From the NCBI GenBank assembly GCA_963556695.1, contig CAUWAG010000004.1:62001-126000 (forward strand): a stretch of DNA of 64,000 nt, in the 5' to 3' direction. Made by a program: the position numbers and the translations under genes. Within the stretch, counting starts at the first letter, position 1. Every line of letters begins with the position of its first letter. Below are positions 59,565 through 64,000 of the stretch, piece by piece. The notes beneath the pieces were generated by a model. It was not told where the DNA came from and did no database searches. It saw nothing but the letters and a program-made list of their open reading frames with translations. The DNA is from Anthostomella pinea. Its lineage: Eukaryota; Ascomycota; Sordariomycetes; Xylariales; Xylariaceae.

Positions 59565-60755
59565 CTAAGTAGTGGGTAGCAGACTGGGGTCTGGCGACGA
59601 TGTTTGTACGACAGCGACAGCATCCAGCTCTGAAATGACACTTTTTGGGTCAAAAAGAACAAGCCTAGTAACACTGAAACCTGCTCGAGTATTTCCTAGT
59701 GTCATAGTATCGTTTTGTGCTTCACAAAACGCTGTAAGAAAGTCCTCCTTTGAAACATGGGTTATATGACGCCAGATGAGATTTATAATCATGCGACCGT
59801 AAGCTTGTTTGAGCGGGCTAAAACAGCTGACATCTAGAGGCTTGAGCCTGTATGATGAGTGGGCAGGCGTACAAAGAGTAATAATGCCATTGTTCTGACA
59901 ATAATTCTCAAAGACCTGGAAATGGTGGCTTTTGTGGCCATCTAGGATGAGGAGGCGTTTACCGGCGGTCATCTGCGGTGAGATATACTTGTCGAAATGC
60001 TGAATCCATTTCAAACCAAGCTTATTCGTAGTCTATTCGTGGTCAGACACAGCCACCTTCCAATCGCGTGGTAATGTCGTGTCGTAATACCATGACACAA
60101 AGTGGGTTTTGCCCTGTAAAATGATAAATGACGGGACCACTTCATCATCAGCATTAATAGCAGAGGTTGCTATAGATTATTCTTGTTGTCTTACTGAGCT
60201 TGTTTAGGCCTGTCACGTTTTTTGATGCTTGTAATGACCCTGCCGGACCTAATAATGCCTATCATATACCCAGGCTTGTCAAAATTATAAATATCCGCAT
60301 CTTGGATACTATGTTTTGCGACTGCTGCCTTAATTTGACAAAACCACGTGCGATATGTGTCTGGATTTTTCTTTAAGACCCTCTTATAGTCCATCCTCTA
60401 ATGTAAACGCGTCCAAAGGCCTGGTGTGCGTTTAATGAAGTTCTGCGTCCAGTTCTTTCTAATGCGTCCAGCCCCACGCGCTGCCAACAATTAGTTTGCC
60501 ATATCTTCAATATAACTGTGCCGGAATAGAAATGCTCGCACATCCAGGTCAAGAATAAAGGAAAGAATGCATTCTTTTTGGAAACCGTAAGTTTCAAAGT
60601 ATTGTGCATGATATCGCGTTGTAATAGCATTCCTCTTGTTCTATTACTCAGAATAGAACAAGGGATATTAAAGAGTTTTGCAAGCTGAAATATAGAAATA
60701 TGAGGGTCACGCCGTTTAGTGGGTCTGGAACAACCAGTCGTCCAGGAGGTCACGT
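59565..60755 (-). pseudogene. Decayed pogo/Fot-type DDE transposase
   Basis: Relic of a Tc1/mariner-superfamily DNA transposon of the pogo/Fot group. Three open pieces in different frames lie in the right order on the minus strand. 60753-60620 encodes a helix-turn-helix (SIFQLAKLFNIPCSILSNRTRG). 60394-60191 has WFCQIKAAV and YNFDKPGYM. 60014-59565 has LLILDGHKSHH and PLDVSCFSPLK. All three Asp residues of the expected DDD triad are still visible (NFD, LDG, PLD). Frame changes near 60420 and about 60190, a TAG near 60037 where relatives have a Trp codon, and no clear ATG show that it is dead. Terminal inverted repeats were not found by eye. Confidence 0.85.
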
Positions 60756-60812
60756 GCTATCACGTAATCCCAGGACCATCACCGATAGTAGCAACGTAGC
60801 AACCCTCACAGC

Positions 60813-60835
60813 TATATATATATATATATATATAT
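60813..60835. repeat. TA microsatellite
   Basis: About eleven TA units. Pogo-like elements target TA, so this could mark the edge of the transposon relic, but that is only a guess. Confidence 0.85.
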
Positions 60836-61093
60836 TGTGAAAGTTCAGTGCGTATTATCGTTCTTATTTAGCTGTGTATTATTTAAAGATTCTGTATCTA
60901 CCTAGTATAGACAACTTTGTATCCAAATTTGGTACCCACGCGTCCCACTAACGTAACAGCTTAGCAGTGGGGCAAACGGTTGCTAGTCAACCGTTCCTAA
61001 AGGTGCTTGGACCACCCTAAATCCCTGCGTAAGACCACCTTTATCGTATACCCCGAGCCACCATATCCGATATGTATATATAACAACGTTATC

Positions 61094-61127
61094 GTATTAT
61101 GATTGATTGTTCAAGCCTGTTCCAACA
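61094..61127 (+). repeat. 34-bp direct repeat, left copy
   Basis: Identical over 34 bases (GTATTATGATTGATTG... to ...TTCCAACA) with 61749-61782. The two copies bracket the solo LTR. Confidence 0.9.
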
Positions 61128-61243
61128 CTGATCAGTGTTATCTCCCAAGGCAACACAGATAAGCAAGGAAAAAAAGAGGTCTTACTGTATCAACATTCCT
61201 GACACGAGACTCGGGATACAGCCAAAGATCTGGATCTTCTGTC

Positions 61244-61331
61244 GCAAACGTTCCTCAAGAGGCGATTCGAGGCACAGCACGAGATCCGAGGTTTTCTACT
61301 GCAAACATTCCTCAAGAGGCGATTCGAGGCA
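61244..61331 (+). repeat. 31-bp repeated unit, two copies
   Basis: A 31-bp unit (GCAAACGTTCCTCAAGAGGC... ) at 61244-61274 recurs at 61301-61331 with one G to A change. It looks like internal sequence of an older repeat. Confidence 0.8.
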
Positions 61332-61360
61332 ATAGATTACGCTGCAATTACAGCAATACT

Positions 61361-61583
61361 TGTGACGGCTGTAGCGGCCTGCACAGACCTTCCCACATGA
61401 CAAGTGGATACCTCCCAATAGGGGAAGGATCTGACCAGAGGATCCCCTTAAAAGGGCAACCTCCCACTGTACCTATCTCTCTCTCTCTCTTCCTTTCCTC
61501 TCTAGTCTTGATATTCTCGTCAATAGAGTAATAGCTGCTTGCTGCCGGCCATGTCCCAGCTCCTCAGTACGCTCGCCGTGACA
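61361..61583 (+). mobile_element. Solo LTR of the Gypsy element family
   Basis: A 223-bp LTR, TGTGACGG to CCGTGACA, matches both LTRs of the element at the left end of the window. It is flanked on both sides by the 5-bp target duplication ATACT (61356-61360 and 61584-61588). No internal element sequence remains. Recombination between the two LTRs of an intact copy after insertion explains this. Confidence 0.95.
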
Positions 61584-61588
61584 ATACT

Positions 61589-62671
61589 CATATCCCGCGC
61601 GGCAGCACAGACTGTTGACAGAACCCTCCCCCACACATCCATCTGACGCGCCCGTCCGACACACGCCCATCCGATACATGCCAGATTGTTGACAGAACCA
61701 CCTGACACACAACCATCAGCAACATCATGACCTTGACACTATACTCGAGTATTATGATTGATTGTTCAAGCCTGTTCCAACATTATTAAAAAAGTTTCAT
61801 AAATTAAATACTCGATATATATACTTATTAATATGTTGCTTGTAACTTATAATATTACGTATTTTATACAATTAAAAAATGTTAGTAAATATACATTAAA
61901 AGCTAATTAAGTATGTAATATGTGGCTAAGCTACAAGAAGAGGTGGCTAAGCTACTGGGAAATATAACCGGTCGTTCCTTCCAATCTAGGCATGCCCGGC
62001 GTTTATATATAGAGGGCAGGTCGTTGTCTTGTCTGGTGTCTTTGGGTGTATTCAGTTTGTACGAGATGGATGGAATGCCGAGAATAGCAGCTAGACTTGT
62101 CACGCTTCCAAGTCTTGTCACTGGGAGAACCCCCGACCTTCCAAGTTCCCGGGGACCGGGGTGAAGTTGGAACGACGGGATCATGCGTGTGGACATGGCC
62201 GAAATGGCACTAGGTACATACAGGGTACATGCACAGACTGGATGTACATAGGCCCACATACCTACAAGTACCTTTCCCCCACTTCCTTCATGGACAGTAC
62301 CTAAGGTTAGGGATTTTATGAGTGAACCTTAAAGTACTTACTCCATGCACGTGCTGTTGATTCCAAGGTTCCGTTGATACATGACACAATAACATCATCA
62401 TCCCGTCAATGCCCACATGCTTACATTCAGTCCATGTACCGTACCTTACTCACATCAAATGGCCCCGTACCTAGGTATTATATCGAATGTAACACACCCA
62501 CACCTTCGACTCCCGTCGCCGGCCGATCCTTACCACCGCCACCGGAGCAAGGTCGAACACAGCCTGATCCCATTCTGTGTTGTCGACGACGATTCCCAGC
62601 TGAGGTCCCACTCGCCTATCTTGAAGCGCATGTGCTAGGTAGCTCACCAGGGCAGTGTCTGGTCAGCAACA
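61589..62671. other. Repeat remnant and promoter of the F-box gene
   Basis: Up to about 61925 it is repeat-derived: ACTGTTGACAGAAC-like motifs occur twice (61610 and 61684), the second 34-bp repeat copy lies here, and an AT-rich block covers 61780-61925. The rest is ordinary intergenic DNA with CCTAGGTA-type motifs (62470) upstream of the F-box gene. No gene called. Confidence 0.5.
61749..61782 (+). repeat. 34-bp direct repeat, right copy
   Basis: Exact second copy of the unit at 61094-61127. The AT-rich block begins directly after it. Confidence 0.9.
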
Positions 62672-64000
62672 ATGGACACCGTACCTCCCGAGGTCTTGCT
62701 GCACATATTCGACTTCCTCGACGGCCCGGCCCCGTCCGAGACGAAACTCCACGATCAGCCCGAGCATGACATGCTCCGTGTCAGGCCCGCCTCGGCATGC
62801 CCGCTCCAGATGGCCTCGCTCGTCAGCAAGGCATGGCGTGTCTTGGCCCTCCCGTCGCTGTTCCGCAACGTCCTTTGGAGACCCAATGTCTCTTCGCTGA
62901 GTGCCTTTACCCTCAATCCGATACCTTTGCTGCGCTTCCTGGTCGACAACCGCCTGGATCGCGCAGTCGTTACCTTCACCCTGTTGGTCGACTTCCTCGA
63001 CCCCGTCGCCGACCACCACCAGACCACTCCGCAGATACGCCCTGCTGACTTGGAATGGCTATGGGACCAGCTGTTCTCAGTCGTGGATCCATTGAGGTTC
63101 ACCATCATTGCACGTCCTACCACTCTAGCCGCCCTGTTGTCGCGCATGCTCTTTCTCGAGGACGCCTGGTCCTTCGATATCCCCTACCATATCCTCTCGC
63201 TCGCTCGTACTGCCCGGGGAACCATCGGCAAGAGCCCGCCAGATCAGCTCGCCAAATCTCTGCATTCCCGCTTGCAGATCTCGGACGCTGAGAATGACGC
63301 CTCCACTGCTGCTCAGTTGCCCGTGGCAGGTCCCTCGTCGCCGCATCGCCGCTCTACCGCGACTTCGTTCGCCATTCGATCCAAGAAGCCCCCTCCCTGT
63401 CCACTGTTCACTATCCGTCCCTGGATCTCCCTGCTTCTCAACGAAGGCTCGTCCACGAAGGTCTACCGGTCATACGAGTTCTACCTACGCAGACCACCGT
63501 CCATGCTAGGCGCTCTTCTCGGCTGTGAGGAGTATCCCAATAATCTCCCTCTCATCCCGCCCTCTGTTGTCGACTTCAACTACGTTGCAATCTTTCCTTT
63601 GTCCTCTCATTTTGAAATCCTGCTTCAGAACCTGCCTAAGCTTGACCGTCTGTTCGTGCAACTTACTCCTAAGGCCGGGAACAATATTCTTGAAGACAAA
63701 GACCAAATGAAGCAGGTTGACGCAGCAGACCTGTGGATGGAGCGGAACACATCCTACAGTTTCCTCATGCGCGAATTGAGTACGTACTGCGATCTGCCAC
63801 CCACCCTAGACATGTTGTACATGGTTCGCTCAGGACTACGCATCTCCATAGACTGTTTCTCAACTTTTCCCTCACAAATCTGTCGGAAGTAGCCTCACTG
63901 ATACCGTTCAATTATACAGCTTTTGTACCCGATCCCCAGGGTAATTGGAGCACCCTGTGTGTCTTCGAAAGTGGCGATGCAGCAGACAAGGAGGCCTGGG
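62672..64000 (+). CDS. F-box protein, 3' end outside the window
   Basis: Exon 1 is 62672-63779, and exon 2 from 63920 runs off the window. The 140-bp intron is GTACGT...TACAG; the phase-1 join gives LMRELTFVPDPQGNW. Residues 1-70 are an F-box: VPPEVLLHIFDFLDG, then a Pro/Ser insert, then MASLVSKAWRVLALPSLFRNVLW. F-box proteins bind Skp1 and bring substrates to SCF ubiquitin ligases. The following 300 residues have scattered Leu-rich stretches but no repeat family I can name, so the substrate is unknown. Without the splice the frame would end at 63892 after a tail that looks non-coding. Confidence 0.82.

Larger units (their letters stand above)
60756..61360. other. Repeat-derived spacer between transposase relic and solo LTR
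   Basis: Contains a TA microsatellite and a possible degenerate LTR. The stretch of about 60836-61086 starts TGTGAAAG and ends TATAACA and includes a TATATATA element on the reverse strand. There is no gene and no supported target duplication for it. Confidence 0.4.

Overview
The window is nuclear DNA of a filamentous ascomycete (Pezizomycotina, most likely a sordariomycete). The genes have short GT-AG introns (about 60-150 bp) with CTRAY-type branch sites. Gene density is roughly one per 3 kb, and the orthologues are typical of filamentous fungi (Zn2Cys6 factor, SGF29, SSN3, short MetE-like protein). Transposon copies carry C:G to T:A stop mutations of the kind left by repeat-induced point mutation (RIP). 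This assignment is inference from sequence features only.

Layout. 1-6247 is a mutated full-length Ty3/Gypsy chromovirus (LTR-gag-PR-RT-RNaseH-IN-chromodomain-LTR). It is followed by an AT-rich strip and a small two-exon gene for an I-PpoI-like His-Cys-box endonuclease (6524-7162, minus). The gene-rich core then holds RIB1 GTP cyclohydrolase II (7604-8897), a 1577-residue coilin-like nuclear protein (9806-14741), complex I subunit NDUFB7 (15899-16323, minus), a Zn2Cys6 regulator (18811-20232, minus) with a 6.5-kb gene-free upstream region, PPIL4/CYP6 cyclophilin-RRM (26705-28234, minus), Pol I subunit RPA43 (28980-30383), a VPS73-like sugar-porter protein (31194-32859), a DCG1-like racemase-family protein (32933-33930, minus), ARP2 (34824-36156), the Mediator kinase SSN3/CDK8 (36628-38348), ARF6 (39257-39993, minus), SAGA subunit SGF29 (42247-43291, minus), phosphomannose isomerase (44046-45487), a small secreted or anchored protein (46924-47385), RPS24 (47939-48650, minus), EFM3 (49199-50313), a 5'-nucleotidase-like phosphoesterase (52543-54666, minus) and a MetE-core protein (55908-57574, minus). 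The right end is repeat-rich: AT-rich relic DNA, a decayed pogo/Fot-type transposase (59565-60755, minus), a solo LTR of the same Gypsy family with a perfect 5-bp target duplication (61361-61583), and an F-box gene that runs off the window.

Most genes are independent housekeeping genes and not an operon or biosynthetic cluster. Several share a nuclear gene-expression theme (SGF29 in SAGA, SSN3 in Mediator, RPA43 in Pol I, a spliceosomal-type cyclophilin, a coilin-like protein), but this looks like chance neighbourhood. Exon joins were worked out by hand from splice motifs; every complete multi-exon model given here keeps an open reading frame whose summed length is divisible by three. The parts most worth a second look are the His-Cys-box endonuclease gene, the coilin-like protein, the short MetE-like enzyme and the repeat architecture at both ends.
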